This document shows positions 52,304 to 60,750 of a stretch of 64,000 nt of DNA, piece by piece (position 1 is the stretch's first letter; every line of letters begins with the position of its first letter). The position numbers and the translations under genes are program-made. The stretch comes from an uncultured Acidimicrobiales bacterium (lineage in GTDB: Bacteria > Actinomycetota > Acidimicrobiia > Acidimicrobiales > SHLQ01). The DNA is taken from contig CALHYX010000044.1 of assembly GCA_938041035.1 (NCBI GenBank), positions 1-64,000 of the forward strand, given 5' to 3'. The notes under the pieces are model-generated. The model ran no database searches. It was not told where the DNA came from and was given only the letters and a program-made list of their open reading frames with translations.

Positions 52304-53374
52304 ATGTTCGTTACGCGTTGTCGCGCGAATCGTCTCGCTATTGCGATGGCGGTCGTCATGACCCTGCTGGCTTCCGACCTGCTCATCCTTCCCGTTACGG
52401 CCCAGTCCGACCCGGACCCGCAATCCGAGTCCACTGAGACCGGGGAGAACGAAGCGGCCACCGGCGTCCCCATCGACGCCGACGCCGCCGACGGTCTGCC
52501 GGCCCAGACCGCGGCAGACACCGACGCCTTCCTGGCGGCGTTGGCGGCCGACCCCGACCTGCTGCTCGAACTCCAGCAGGGGCCGGCGCCGGAGGTTCAC
52601 GCGCTCGCTCGGGAACGAGCCGAGAAGCTGCGGGCGCTCGAGGACCTCTTTCCGGCGTACCTCCTCGCCACCGGCCGGCTGGCCTCGATCGAGGCCGCGG
52701 CCGACCCCGCCACCGCCGACCAAACCGTCGCCCCCGAGACCCGCGTGAATCTGGACGGTACGCCGATCATCGAGCCCGCGCCGGCCGCGACCCCGACCGC
52801 TCGCGCTGCCGAAGTGCGCAACCTGCGACTCGGCATCCACGACCTCGAGACGCGCATGAAGCAGCTGCGCATCGAGGTCGCCGAGATCGAAGCCGAAGCC
52901 GGTGCGTCGACCGCCCCGTGGGCCAACCACGGCCTCGGCTTTGCCGTCTTTCCGGTCAACCAGGTCCGCGAGTTCGTGGACAGCTGGGGCAACCGCCGCT
53001 CCGGCGGCCGCCGCCACAAGGGCACCGACGTTCTTGCGCCGCACGGTACCGAGCTCCTGGCGATCGAGGACGGTGTCATCCAGCGCATGAGCAACAGCCG
53101 GCTCGGCGGCCTGAGCGTGTACTTCATCGGCGACTCGGGAACGCGTTACTACTACACCCACCTCGCCGAACTCGGCCCGCAGGCCGAGGGCGACCGGGTG
53201 TTCGCCGGTGAAGTCGTCGGTTTCAACGGCGACAGCGGCAACGCCCGTGGCACCCCGCACCTGCACTTCCAGATCGCGCCCGACGGCGACAACGGTTGGA
53301 TCAATCCCTACCCGCTGTTGGCCGATCTCTGGCGCCACGAGCGCGGCTCCGAGCACCCGGGTCACGACGCCTGA
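52304..53374 (+). CDS. Secreted M23-family peptidoglycan peptidase
   Basis: About 356 residues from ATG 52304. A signal peptide (RLAIAMAVVMTLLASDLLILPVTA) is followed by an acidic linker, a coiled-coil region (LRLGIHDLETRMKQLRIEVAEIEAEAG) and the LytM domain: RRHKGTDVLAPHGTELLAIEDGVIQ with the HxxxD metal pair, YYYTHLAELGP and HLHFQIAPDG. It should cleave cross-links in peptidoglycan. The upstream 271-base gap contains T-rich patches and a G-rich stretch, but I recognise no riboswitch there. Confidence 0.88.
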   Translation: MFVTRCRANRLAIAMAVVMTLLASDLLILPVTAQSDPDPQSESTETGENEAATGVPIDADAADGLPAQTAADTDAFLAALAADPDLLLELQQGPAPEVHALARERAEKLRALEDLFPAYLLATGRLASIEAAADPATADQTVAPETRVNLDGTPIIEPAPAATPTARAAEVRNLRLGIHDLETRMKQLRIEVAEIEAEAGASTAPWANHGLGFAVFPVNQVREFVDSWGNRRSGGRRHKGTDVLAPHGTELLAIEDGVIQRMSNSRLGGLSVYFIGDSGTRYYYTHLAELGPQAEGDRVFAGEVVGFNGDSGNARGTPHLHFQIAPDGDNGWINPYPLLADLWRHERGSEHPGHDA

Positions 53375-53415
53375 ACAGGGAGCATGCAGCGATGATCGGT
53401 GGTGGTGCGATGCGG

Positions 53416-54585
53416 CTAACGGAAGCGGTCGAGCGAGGGCTGCGCGGCCTCCGCCTCGAGCCCCAGTACCTGCGCCCCGCCCTCGGTCGTGAACGGGCGG
53501 GTCGGCAAAACCACCGTTTCGGGCGACTGACGCGCCAGTCGCTGCATCATGCGCAGGACATCGCGAATACCCATCTGGTCATCGACCACGAGGTGATCGG
53601 ACATTCCCGACGCCACCCGGTTGACCGTGAACGGGTTGCGCACCGAGCGGGCATCACCGAGCACCGCTCGCAGGAAATCCTGTTGCCGTTCGACTCGGCC
53701 GAGATCCGAGCGGCGATCGACCACCTCGGCGCCGTCGATGATCTCGGTGTACGTGCGCGATCGCACGTAGGCGAGGGCCTGGGGTCCGTCGAGGTTCTGC
53801 GGTCCGGCCTGGCCCACGTCGAGACCGGACTTTCGGTCGAACGCGGGATGGGGAAAGTCGATGGTCACGCCGCCGAGGGCGTCGACGAGGCCGACGAACC
53901 CCACGAAGTCAACCGCCACGAAATGATGGACCGGTACCCCGAGGTTGGCCTCGATCGTTCGTACCAGCCGAGCCGGACCACCCTGAATGGCGGCATTGAT
54001 GCGCCCCGAGCTTCCGGTATCGGCAATGGTCACGAACAGGTCGCGCGGAATCGCCATCATGGTCGATCCGTTCGCCGACACGTTCAACAACACGATGGTG
54101 TCCGTGCGCTGACTGCCCAGGCCACCGCCGAGGATGCTGCCCGCGTTGGGGTCATCGGGATCGACGCCCTCGCGGCTGTCGCTGCCGACGATCAGATAGT
54201 TGATCCCATCGGCCGGTTCGGCGGCCAGCGAACCCTCCATCGAGGCCCGTTCGACACTGCGCCAAACACTGCGCAGATACAGCAGTTCACCCGCGGCGGC
54301 CACCAACAGCAGAACCAGGGCGAGCACCACATAGCGCCGCCATCGCCGGCGGCGACGAGGCGCCGGGGGCGCGACCTCCTCGACGCCGTAGTCATCAACA
54401 CGCGGCTGATCAACACGCGGCTGATCAACACGCGGCTGATCAACACGGTACTGATCAGCACGGTACTGATCAGCACGGTACTCATCGACCGGGGGCGCAC
54501 CGGCGGCCACCGGGTCGGCGGGGGCCTCGACGTAGAACGAGCGCGGGTCGGGCCGGGGGCCGGAGGGGGAGTTGTCTCTCGCCAT
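53416..54585 (-). CDS. LCP (LytR-CpsA-Psr) family cell-wall polymer ligase
   Basis: About 389 residues from ATG 54585, preceded by GGAG. A cytoplasmic Pro/charged N-terminus carries a pentapeptide repeat (DQYRA/DQPRV units), then RRRRRW and one membrane helix (RYVVLALVLLLVAAAGELLYL). The LCP domain has LIVGSDSREG, QRTDTIVLLNV, MAIPRDLFVTI, INAAIQGGPARLVRTIEANLG, VDFVGFVGLVDALGGVTID and ALAYVRSR, all family motifs. LCP enzymes attach polymers such as arabinogalactan or teichoic acid to peptidoglycan. It is divergent from the second M23 peptidase. Confidence 0.92.
   Translation of the reverse strand: MARDNSPSGPRPDPRSFYVEAPADPVAAGAPPVDEYRADQYRADQYRVDQPRVDQPRVDQPRVDDYGVEEVAPPAPRRRRRWRRYVVLALVLLLVAAAGELLYLRSVWRSVERASMEGSLAAEPADGINYLIVGSDSREGVDPDDPNAGSILGGGLGSQRTDTIVLLNVSANGSTMMAIPRDLFVTIADTGSSGRINAAIQGGPARLVRTIEANLGVPVHHFVAVDFVGFVGLVDALGGVTIDFPHPAFDRKSGLDVGQAGPQNLDGPQALAYVRSRTYTEIIDGAEVVDRRSDLGRVERQQDFLRAVLGDARSVRNPFTVNRVASGMSDHLVVDDQMGIRDVLRMMQRLARQSPETVVLPTRPFTTEGGAQVLGLEAEAAQPSLDRFR
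54394..54483. repeat. 15-base tandem repeat, six units, in the LCP gene
   Basis: Three identical units ATCAACACGCGGCTG are followed by ATCAACACGGTACTG and two ATCAGCACGGTACT(G/C) units, 54394-54483. They encode in-frame pentapeptides (DQPRV, DQYRV, DQYRA) in the cytoplasmic N-terminal tail. The units match the array at 18002-18076 at 10-11 of 15 positions. Confidence 0.95.
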
Positions 54586-54776
54586 GACGGGCTCCATTCC
54601 ACCAGACATTGTCGCCGCGGTGGCGGCACCGGTCCCGATGGCCTTCCTGGGACCGGACCCCATAGGCTTCGGGTATCCACCGCGCGGCTCGTTCCCGGCA
54701 TAAACTGTCGTCGTTCACGGGCGGAGCGACCCCGGGCAGTCTTTGACGCGATCATGCCCGACACCCAAAAACGCTC

Positions 54777-56006
54777 ATGAAACTGCGAACCCCCCACACC
54801 CCACCGCCGCCCGTCGACGGCGCCGAGACCGTTTCGCTGCGCCTTCCCGCCGGTCGAAACTGGCGATCGGTGTTCGCGGCACTGCTCCTCATCGCCTCGC
54901 TGAGCGCGACCCCGATGGTCACCGCCGACGACGAGCCGACCGACATCGACGATGCGCGCGAGCAGCGAGATCAGGCCAAGGCCGACCAGGCCGCCTCCGC
55001 GGCCCGCCTCGATGCGCTGCGGGCCGACTTCGCCGAACTCGAGCAGGCGGTGGCCGACATCACCGCCGCGGTCGATCACCAGCAGAGCAAGGTCGACAGC
55101 TCCCGGGCGCTGCTCACCGCCCTCCAGCTCGATCTCGTCCACAAGCAGACCGCGGTCGCGCTGAGCGACGCCGAGCTCAAGAAGCTCGAGGCCGAGGCCC
55201 GCGCGTTTGCCGTCGAAGCCTACGTCGGCACGTCCGACGGTGACGACCGAACCCCGGCGCTGTTGGGCGCGGAGAACGTCACCGACTCGACGCGAAAGTC
55301 GAGCTACCTCGACTACGTCAACGGGGGCAACTCCGACGTCTTCGATCGTCTGCGCCAGACCCGTTCGGACCAGCTCGCCGCCGCCGAGGCCGCCGAAGCG
55401 GCCGAGGCCGAACGCCAGGCGGTTCAGGCCGATTTGGCCGCCGAACTGCTGGTGTTGGAGGAGCGCAAGCTCCTGCAAACCGAACTGCAGGCCGAGATGG
55501 CCACGCGGGTTGCGGCCGAGCAAAGCGTCTACGACGGGTTGAAGGACGACGAGGACTTCTTCACCCAGTGGATCAAGGACGAAACCGACCGCCAGACCAA
55601 GCTCAGTACCGCACCCTCGCCGTCCGGCTTCGTCATGCCCACCGCCGGTGGCGTCGGCAGTCCCTTCGGCTCCCGGTATCACCCGATCCTCAAGATCAAC
55701 CGCCTCCATGCCGGCGTCGACATCGGCGGCGCCTGTGGCCAGGCGATCGTCGCCGCCGCCGACGGCGAGATCATCTTTTCGGGCTGGCGCGGCGGTTACG
55801 GCAACGCGATCGTCATCGACCACGGGGGCGGTGTGAGCTCGCTCTACGCCCACATGCAGACCGCCGGAGCCGGTCCCGGCACGATCAAACGGGGCGAGCA
55901 GATCGGTCAGGTCGGCACGACCGGCCTCTCCACCGGTTGCCATCTGCACTTCGAAATTCGCGAAAACGGCACCCCGGTGAATCCCATGAAATACCTGCCC
56001 GGCTAG
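54777..56006 (+). CDS. Secreted M23-family peptidase with long coiled coil (EnvC/NlpD-like)
   Basis: A 409-residue protein. A signal peptide (WRSVFAALLLIASLSATPMVTA) precedes a coiled coil spanning about 55-280 (AREQRDQAKADQAASAARLD...; AAAEAAEAAEAERQAVQ), then a LytM domain with FGSRYHPILKINRLHAGVDI (HxxxD), GNAIVIDHGGGVSSLYAHM and GCHLHFEIRENG. The coiled coil suggests an EnvC-like cell-division hydrolase or activator (inference); the complete metal ligand set suggests activity. It is followed by DivIVA, which guides polar growth. Confidence 0.92.
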   Translation: MKLRTPHTPPPPVDGAETVSLRLPAGRNWRSVFAALLLIASLSATPMVTADDEPTDIDDAREQRDQAKADQAASAARLDALRADFAELEQAVADITAAVDHQQSKVDSSRALLTALQLDLVHKQTAVALSDAELKKLEAEARAFAVEAYVGTSDGDDRTPALLGAENVTDSTRKSSYLDYVNGGNSDVFDRLRQTRSDQLAAAEAAEAAEAERQAVQADLAAELLVLEERKLLQTELQAEMATRVAAEQSVYDGLKDDEDFFTQWIKDETDRQTKLSTAPSPSGFVMPTAGGVGSPFGSRYHPILKINRLHAGVDIGGACGQAIVAAADGEIIFSGWRGGYGNAIVIDHGGGVSSLYAHMQTAGAGPGTIKRGEQIGQVGTTGLSTGCHLHFEIRENGTPVNPMKYLPG

Positions 56007-56200
56007 TCAGCCTCCGACCACGCATTGTGGTCCTATCGGCCCATGTCGTGGCCGAGCCGCTCCCGGTAAAATGGTGTCGTCGTCTCGTGTGAACGACCGA
56101 GGTGTTGCTTCTCAAGTTTACGAACGCGAGCAATCTGGGCGAGACTGTCCAGCGCGACCGGGCGGAGTAGGCAACCCCGAGCCGATAGGACAAAGAGGAA

Positions 56201-56950
56201 ATGGGACCAAAAACAGCGCGAGGACTGACCGGACGGGACGTCATCGCAAAGACGTTCTCCACCAAGGGCCGCAAGGGCTATGACCCCATCGAGGTCGATA
56301 GCTACCTCGAACAGGTGGCATCGCAGCTCGACGCCATGTTCGCGGAGATGGATCGTCTGGAGTCCGACCTCGACGAGTCACTCGCCGCCGTCGTTGCCGC
56401 CGAGGAAGCCGCCGCCAAGGCAAACGCGCAGGCTAACGCCGACGCCAAGCCCCAGGCCGACGCGAAGGTCGTCCCGGCCAAGAGCCCGGAACCCGAACCT
56501 CAGCCCGAACCGGCCAAGGTTGCCGCGGTCGCCACCACCGATGCGGCTGAGCAGACCACCGAGGGCGGCATCGAAGCGGCCGAGCTCGTGCTGCGCATGG
56601 CCCAGAAGGCCTCGGCCGAGACGCTCGATGAGGCCCGCGTTCGCGCCGATGGCATCTTGTCCGACGCGCAGTTCCAGGCCACCGAGATTCAGCGGGAGAG
56701 CGACCGCAAGGCCTTTGAGGCTGCCTCTCGCACCCAGGGCGAGCTTCGAGCGATCCAGCAGGAGATCGAGGCCAAGAAGGGCGAGCTGAAGTCCGTACAG
56801 GTCACCATTGGTTCCCAGAAGGATCGCCTGCGATCCATGGCTGGTGAACTGCTCGAGCTGGCCGACGCCGAGGATGGCGCCAAGATCGATCTCACCGAAG
56901 AAGCCAAGGCCGCCGCCAAGGCGCCCGCCGGGGCTTCGGACAAGACCTGA
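56201..56950 (+). CDS. DivIVA domain-containing protein (Wag31-like)
   Basis: A 249-residue protein from ATG 56201 with AAAGAGGAA upstream. GLTGRDVIAKTFSTKGRKGYDPIEVDSYLEQVASQLDAM is the DivIVA N-terminal domain ('F...-rGYd..eVd.fL..v'), which binds curved membrane. A Pro/Ala/Lys/Glu-rich linker (about 70-115) and a long coiled coil (ELVLRMAQKASAETLDEARV... to RLRSMAGELLELADAE) follow. In actinobacteria such proteins organise polar wall growth. It overlaps the next small gene by the four bases CTGA. Confidence 0.92.
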   Translation: MGPKTARGLTGRDVIAKTFSTKGRKGYDPIEVDSYLEQVASQLDAMFAEMDRLESDLDESLAAVVAAEEAAAKANAQANADAKPQADAKVVPAKSPEPEPQPEPAKVAAVATTDAAEQTTEGGIEAAELVLRMAQKASAETLDEARVRADGILSDAQFQATEIQRESDRKAFEAASRTQGELRAIQQEIEAKKGELKSVQVTIGSQKDRLRSMAGELLELADAEDGAKIDLTEEAKAAAKAPAGASDKT

Positions 56951-57243
56951 AACACGCCCGTTTCACGCTCGACCTGGTCCACATCAACGGGATCGCGGTC
57001 CATTCCTCCTACGCCAGTCTGCTCGTCGCGCAACAACCCGAGGCCGCGACGATCGACTGGGAACTGATCATGTCCTCGCAGGAGCCATTCCGGCTCGAGC
57101 AGGGCGTTTTCGATCTCGACCTTCGCGACGCCGACGGCCGCGAGTTCGCCGGCTCGGGCGTTCTCGTCCGCAGCGACGGAACCTCGCACGTGTTCCGGGG
57201 TGGGTCGGACCTCGAGGGGCTGGCGACCGATGACCTCGCCTGA
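56947..57243 (+). CDS. Small conserved-looking protein with CTG start codon, 98 residues
   Basis: The 279 bases between divIVA and psuG are open in one frame and read like protein: (L/M)KHARFTLDLVHINGIAVHSS, ... TIDWELIMSSQEPFRLEQGV, FDLDLRDADGREFAGSGVLV, ending LEGLATDDLA. The frame has no ATG, GTG or TTG before residue 42. The only sensible start is CTG 56947-56949, which overlaps the DivIVA stop as CTGA and mirrors the overlaps elsewhere. The 3' end overlaps psuG by 14 bases. The even beta-strand pattern suggests a small barrel; I do not recognise it. Confidence 0.6.
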   Translation: MKHARFTLDLVHINGIAVHSSYASLLVAQQPEAATIDWELIMSSQEPFRLEQGVFDLDLRDADGREFAGSGVLVRSDGTSHVFRGGSDLEGLATDDLA

Positions 57244-58156
57244 TGGTCCGGGCCATCCCGACGTCAGTTGCTCGGACGAGGTCCGGGCCGCACTCGACGA
57301 GGGTCGACCGGTCGTAGCGCTCGAGACCACCATCTTCTCCCACCTCGGACTGCCCTCGCCGGCCAACGGCGAGGCGCTCACCCGGTGCCTCGACGCCATC
57401 GCCACCGCAGGGGCGGTGCCCGCGCTGACCGCCGTACTCGACGGTGTCGCGCGGGTTGGCTTGGCCGAAGCCGAGCAGGAACGGGTGCTGGGCCCGGCGA
57501 CCAAGACCGCCGAGCGGGACCTGGGCGTTGCCGTCGGTGCGGGTTGGGAGTTCGGCGCGACGACGGTTTCGGCATCGGTGACCCTGGCCGCCGCGGTCGG
57601 GATCGACGTTTTTGCCACCGGAGGGATCGGCGGTGTGCATCGGGGGGCCGGCACGACCGGTGATGTGAGCGCCGACCTGGGTGCCATCGCCCGCCAGGGC
57701 GTGGTCACCGTCTGTGCGGGGGCGAAGATCTTCCTCGACCTGGCGGCGACGCTGGAGTACCTCGAGACGCTGTCCGTGCCCGTCCTCGGGTTCGAGACCG
57801 ACGAGTTCCCCGCGTTCTACACGCCGCACAGTGGCTTGGCGGTGCCCCAACGGGTCGACGGGGTCGTCGAAGCCGCCGCGGTGCTCGCCGCCCACCGGCG
57901 CATGGTCGGCACCGGAGCCGTGCTGGCGGTCCCCATCCCCTCCGCCGACGCGCTCGACGCCGCCTCGCTGCACCGGGTGATGGACGCCGCCCTCGAGGCG
58001 GCCGAGGCCGAAGGGGTCACGGGGGCCGCGATCACTCCGTTCGTCCTGGCGCGTCTCGCCTCGGCGACGGACGGCGACAGCATTCCCGCCAACCTGGCCC
58101 TCGCCGAGAACAACGCCCGGGTGGCCGCGTCGGTCGCGGTCGAGCTGGCGCGCTGA
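57230..58156 (+). CDS. psuG: Pseudouridine-5'-phosphate glycosidase
   Basis: A 308-residue enzyme splitting pseudouridine 5'-phosphate to uracil and ribose 5-phosphate. RPVVALETTIFSHLGLPSPANGE, GVARVGL, DLGVAVGAGWEFGATTVSASVTLAAAVGIDVFATGGIGGVHRGA, VTVCAGAKIFLDL and LGFETDEFPAFYTPHSG are the family's signatures, with catalytic lysine in CAGAK. ATG 57230 is chosen over an upstream in-frame GTG. The usual partner kinase PsuK is not adjacent. Confidence 0.95.
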   Translation: MTSPDGPGHPDVSCSDEVRAALDEGRPVVALETTIFSHLGLPSPANGEALTRCLDAIATAGAVPALTAVLDGVARVGLAEAEQERVLGPATKTAERDLGVAVGAGWEFGATTVSASVTLAAAVGIDVFATGGIGGVHRGAGTTGDVSADLGAIARQGVVTVCAGAKIFLDLAATLEYLETLSVPVLGFETDEFPAFYTPHSGLAVPQRVDGVVEAAAVLAAHRRMVGTGAVLAVPIPSADALDAASLHRVMDAALEAAEAEGVTGAAITPFVLARLASATDGDSIPANLALAENNARVAASVAVELAR

Positions 58157-58187
58157 ACGAGCTCGTTCGCCGCGCTGAGCGATGCGT

Positions 58188-59462
58188 TCAGCGCACGGAA
58201 CGGTCGGGCGGACCCGACCCGTCGATTCGGGTGGCGTCGAGCGCGGCAAACCCGTTGGCGACGACCCAGGCCCACACGTTGAAACCGACGAACAGCGTGC
58301 CCGCCACCAGCATCACGGCCCGGAGGCCGATCACGTCGGCAAGCGCGCCGGAGATGATCGCCCCCAGGGGGAGACCGGCGAGAACCCCGAGAATGTAGAA
58401 CGAAATGACCCGGCCGCGGATGTCGTCGTCGACCTGGATCTGGATGGCGGTGTTCAAAGAGACCGCCACGGCCAGGTGGGCGATACCCATCAATCCGAAG
58501 CCGAACAATGCCACCGCAAAGATGTCGGTGGCCCCGACGGCGAGGACACCGGCCGCATAGGTGCCGAGGCCAAAGCGCGTGAGCAGCGAGCGCGGCAGTC
58601 GATCGCCGAGGACGATGATGAAGCTCGACATCAGCAGCGACCCGCAGCCGAGGGCGAGGAGCATCAATCGTTGGCCGGTTTCGCCCAGATCAAAGATCTC
58701 CTCGGAGAGACCCGGGGCGAGGGAAAACGCGAGCGACTGGCCCAGGAACGCGATCGCGAAGCCCGCGGCGGTCGAGTAGCGCAGGCTGGCGTGGGCGCGA
58801 ACGAATGCGAACCCCTCGCCGAGGATCGCCCGGAGCGTTTCGGCTCGGGGCGCAACCGATTCGATCGGCCGGGCCGCGAGAATCGTGGCCACCACCCCGA
58901 GGTAGGTGAGCGCGTTGATCATGAACGCGAAGCCGGTGCCGAGAAACCCCAGGGCGGCGATGGCGACCAGCGGGCCGAGGGCCCGGGCGACGGTGAATTG
59001 AATGGAGTTGAGCCGGACGGCGTGCAGCAGGCTTTCGCGGGGCACGAGTTGGGGCACGAACGACTGCCACGCCGCGACCTGAAACCCGGCCGAGATACCG
59101 GACAGAAACTGCAGGAAGAGGATCCACCCGCTGGTTAGGCCGTCTCCCACCCATAAGCCCCAGTAGGCCAGGGCGAGGAGCGCCGATACCGACTGCGAAC
59201 ACACCAGGATGAGCCGGCGCGAGACCCGGTCGGCGAGGACACCGGCGAAGGGCGTGAGCAGGAAGGCCGGGAACAGCGACGCGAACGCGGCGAGACCGAC
59301 CAGACCGTTCGAACCGGTGAGTTCGAACATCAGGAACGGAACGACAACGTTTTGCAACCAGGCCGCTGAGTTGGAGATGAGCGCCGCGGTCCAAAAGGTG
59401 GCGAAGTCGCGATGGCGAAGGGCGCTGAACGCGGTGTTCGCGCGGCGATCTCCGCGGGTCAC
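58188..59462 (-). CDS. MFS transporter (enterobactin-exporter-like)
   Basis: A 424-residue 12-helix transporter from GTG 59462. FSALRHRDFATFWTAALISNSAAWLQNVVVPFLMFELTGSNGLVGLAAF is the N-terminus of the EntS-like MFS_3 group, and GVLADRVSRRLILVCSQS is the loop 2-3 signature. DDIRGRVISFYILGVLAGLPLGAIISGALAD closes the second half. Such proteins export small molecules; substrate unknown. Its start overlaps the stop of the J-domain gene by GTGA, so the two are co-translated. Confidence 0.92.
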   Translation of the reverse strand: MTRGDRRANTAFSALRHRDFATFWTAALISNSAAWLQNVVVPFLMFELTGSNGLVGLAAFASLFPAFLLTPFAGVLADRVSRRLILVCSQSVSALLALAYWGLWVGDGLTSGWILFLQFLSGISAGFQVAAWQSFVPQLVPRESLLHAVRLNSIQFTVARALGPLVAIAALGFLGTGFAFMINALTYLGVVATILAARPIESVAPRAETLRAILGEGFAFVRAHASLRYSTAAGFAIAFLGQSLAFSLAPGLSEEIFDLGETGQRLMLLALGCGSLLMSSFIIVLGDRLPRSLLTRFGLGTYAAGVLAVGATDIFAVALFGFGLMGIAHLAVAVSLNTAIQIQVDDDIRGRVISFYILGVLAGLPLGAIISGALADVIGLRAVMLVAGTLFVGFNVWAWVVANGFAALDATRIDGSGPPDRSVR

Positions 59463-60082
59463 AGGTGATCGGCGAGGGATTGGACGATGCGTTCTATGGG
59501 AGGCGCTTCGCCGGCATCGATCGCCTCGAGCGTGAAGGCGGCTGTGACGGCACCGCCCGAGTCGGTCGAGAGCTGGACCGCGAGTTGCAGCGACTGACCG
59601 GCCTGGCGAACGATTCCCGCGAGCAGGCCCAGGTTTCGATCGGCGTAGGTCACATCACCAATCTCGTCGAAGGCCTGATGGAGCTGCCAGAACAGCGGCG
59701 GACCGGTGGGATCGTGACGGAGTTCGACCGACGCGGAGGTTGGGTCCTCACCGATATCGACGCCGCCGGCGAGCGATGAGCCTTCGGCGCCCGTGTCGGT
59801 GTCGGTGTCGGTCGGCGAGGGGACCGAGACCGCGGCGGCCGGGGGGCGCTGGGGGAGCGAACCGTCCTCACCCGAGGCGGCTGCGATGGTCTCCATCGCC
59901 GCGAGCAGTTCCCCGATTCTCTCGGTGGCGTCGCCCTCGGGTGCGCGAGCCGATGGCGGCTGCACGTCGGGGTGCACGCGGCGCAGCGCTTGGCGATAGG
60001 CGCGCCGAGCGTCGGCGACCGTCGCCGTTCGATCGAGGCCGAGCTGGGCCAGTGCGCCGTCGAGGTCCATGAGGCCAACCAT
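59459..60082 (-). CDS. J-domain (DnaJ-like) protein
   Basis: About 207 residues from ATG 60082 (ATG 60070 is an alternative). MDLDGALAQLGLDRTATVADARRAYRQALRRVHPDVQPPS is a J-domain with the HPD tripeptide that stimulates Hsp70 ATPase. The rest is not a standard DnaJ: an acidic Ser/Thr linker, then a ~95-residue C-terminal domain (FWQLHQAFDEIGDVTYADRN...LQLAVQLSTDSGGAVTAAFTLEA) of unknown type. Lies between a GGDEF-like gene and the MFS gene in one operon. Confidence 0.85.
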   Translation of the reverse strand: MVGLMDLDGALAQLGLDRTATVADARRAYRQALRRVHPDVQPPSARAPEGDATERIGELLAAMETIAAASGEDGSLPQRPPAAAVSVPSPTDTDTDTGAEGSSLAGGVDIGEDPTSASVELRHDPTGPPLFWQLHQAFDEIGDVTYADRNLGLLAGIVRQAGQSLQLAVQLSTDSGGAVTAAFTLEAIDAGEAPPIERIVQSLADHL

Positions 60083-60096
60083 GGCCCACGGGCGCC

Positions 60097-60573
60097 TCAG
60101 TCGAGCAGTCGGAGCGCCCGCTGATGAGCTACTGCGGCGTTGGCGTCGGCGCGGGCCGCGGCGTCGAAGAGCCCGGCGTCGGGACGGCGTAGAGCCCATC
60201 CGATGGCCAGATCGATGCCGTTGGCCTTCAGGGCGGCGTCGAGTTCGATCGCCCGCCCCTCGACCTCGTGCACGGTGTCAACCGGGATCAACAGCACGCC
60301 GATCTCATGCGCCGAGAGCGTACAGACCTGGTCGGTGGGATTGAGGTGATCAAACACCGTTTCGAGGATGGCGACGGTGCGGTGCGGATCGTTCCAGTCG
60401 AAGTCCGCCGACGACGGTCCGAACTCGAGCGACAGCACTCCGGCCCGAAAGCCGGTGCGGCGGCAGCGTTCTTCCTCCGCCTCGAGCAACAGCCGCCACG
60501 ACGCCTTGTCACCGGCCTGCCGGCGGTGCGCCGAGCGAACGTAGGCCTCGGTGGTGCGATGTGCTTCTGACAT
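60097..60573 (-). CDS. Degenerate GGDEF-like domain protein
   Basis: A 158-residue protein. WRLLLEAEEERCRRTGFRAGVLSLEF, FDHLNPTDQVCTLSAHEIGVLLIPVD and AIELDAALKANGIDLAIGWALRRPDAGLFDAAARADANAAVAHQRA follow the GGDEF fold order. The catalytic GGDEF loop, however, reads LSAHEIGVL, so it is not expected to make cyclic-di-GMP. It may bind GTP or act as a regulator. First gene of the operon with the J-domain and MFS genes (14-base gap). Confidence 0.7.
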   Translation of the reverse strand: MSEAHRTTEAYVRSAHRRQAGDKASWRLLLEAEEERCRRTGFRAGVLSLEFGPSSADFDWNDPHRTVAILETVFDHLNPTDQVCTLSAHEIGVLLIPVDTVHEVEGRAIELDAALKANGIDLAIGWALRRPDAGLFDAAARADANAAVAHQRALRLLD

Positions 60574-60750
60574 ACGAGGACCTCCAACTGTCCTGTCCCT
60601 GGGCCTTTTGGCCCCCTCGTTGTCTCGAATCGGCCTGATCGAGCCAGAATGAAGTCACCACCGGCGACAAATTCGCACCCAACACGAGTCGTAACACCGA
60701 AGGTGGGATTCACGCCCGTTTCAACCACACAACGTGAGACCAGGGGACAC

